A DNA stretch of 64,000 nt, from the NCBI RefSeq assembly GCF_025398275.1, contig NZ_JAODOR010000011.1, forward strand, positions 310,001 to 374,000, given 5' to 3'. The notes below the pieces were generated by a model that was not told where the DNA came from, searched no databases, and saw only the letters and a list, made by a program, of their open reading frames with translations. The stretch comes from Microbacterium memoriense (lineage in GTDB: Bacteria; Actinomycetota; Actinomycetes; Actinomycetales; Microbacteriaceae). How positions within the stretch are numbered: the first letter of the stretch is position 1; each line of letters begins with the position of its first letter. Below are positions 63,938 to 64,000 of the stretch, piece by piece. A program made the translations under genes and the position numbers.

Positions 63938-64000
63938 TCAGACGGACGCGATCGCCTTCTTGGTGAGGCGCTGTCCCGATTCGATGTCGAACGCGTGCAC
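63938..64000 (-). CDS. C-terminal end of an ABC transporter ATP-binding protein (UgpC/MsiK-like), partial
   Basis: Only the last 20 codons are visible, reading VHAFDIESGQRLTKKAIASV before TGA (63940-63938). V-H-x-F-D-x-E-x-G-x-R-L is the usual C-terminal tail of the MalK/UgpC/MsiK family of sugar ABC ATPases. If correct, it is a candidate for the shared ATPase needed by the maltose importer at 34775-37907, which has no ATPase gene. Identification rests on a short stretch. Confidence 0.55.
   Translation of the reverse strand: MHAFDIESGQRLTKKAIASV

Overview
This 64 kb window is chromosomal DNA of a high-GC actinobacterium, most likely Microbacterium or a close relative in Microbacteriaceae. 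Evidence: about 70% GC; an actinobacterial Kgd-type 2-oxoglutarate decarboxylase; GuaB1; GlnR; SenX3/RegX3; CarD next to a fused IspDF; DUF3097 and DUF4032 proteins; many GTG starts; and many -10-like hexamers only 6-7 nt before start codons, the geometry of leaderless mRNAs. I see no rRNA, tRNA, prophage, insertion sequence or CRISPR array. Gene density is high and no stretch over 300 bases lacks a gene.

Layout, left half. kgd (truncated at the left edge), guaB1, two CNNM-type transporters, an old yellow enzyme and the NAD(P)HX dehydratase nnrD. Then a GT87-like membrane protein, a thiamine-binding protein and an MFS drug exporter preceded by what looks like a translational attenuator. metX and metY (methionine synthesis) follow, then an SDR, a second MFS exporter, a phosphoribosyltransferase with ung, and an acetyltransferase. 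Next come a cytosolic protealysin-like M4 protease with its emfourin inhibitor and a complete five-gene peptide ABC importer. After these are a hydrolase, an AhpD-like protein, a tyrosine phosphatase, an iron-box-controlled SIP-domain protein, an arginase-like pair, and pspA with a TPM-domain protein.

Right half. DUF3097 is followed by a maltose-type system: LacI regulator, two permeases, binding protein, YesL-like protein and a divergent GH65 maltose phosphorylase. Two nearly identical LacI-type operators tie these promoters together. Then trmB, a CPBP-like membrane protein and a guanidinium exporter under a guanidine-III riboswitch. A PPTase-like gene, mutT1, ppk and glnR follow; then a small membrane-protein/nitrobindin/YgfZ/FUSC cluster, a methyltransferase, gpmA, phoU and senX3-regX3. 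The last part is the conserved carD-ispDF-cysS-rlmB block, split by two opposite-strand genes, then an oxidoreductase, DUF4032 and the 3' end of an ABC ATPase.

Regulatory themes. Phosphate: phoU, senX3-regX3 and ppk have PHO-box-like direct repeats at 11-bp spacing. Carbon: LacI operators control maltose uptake and phosphorolysis, and no ATPase gene lies in that locus, so a shared MsiK/UgpC-type ATPase is expected. Other inputs are iron (DtxR/IdeR box), guanidine (riboswitch) and possibly ribosome-targeting drugs (leader peptide and hairpin).
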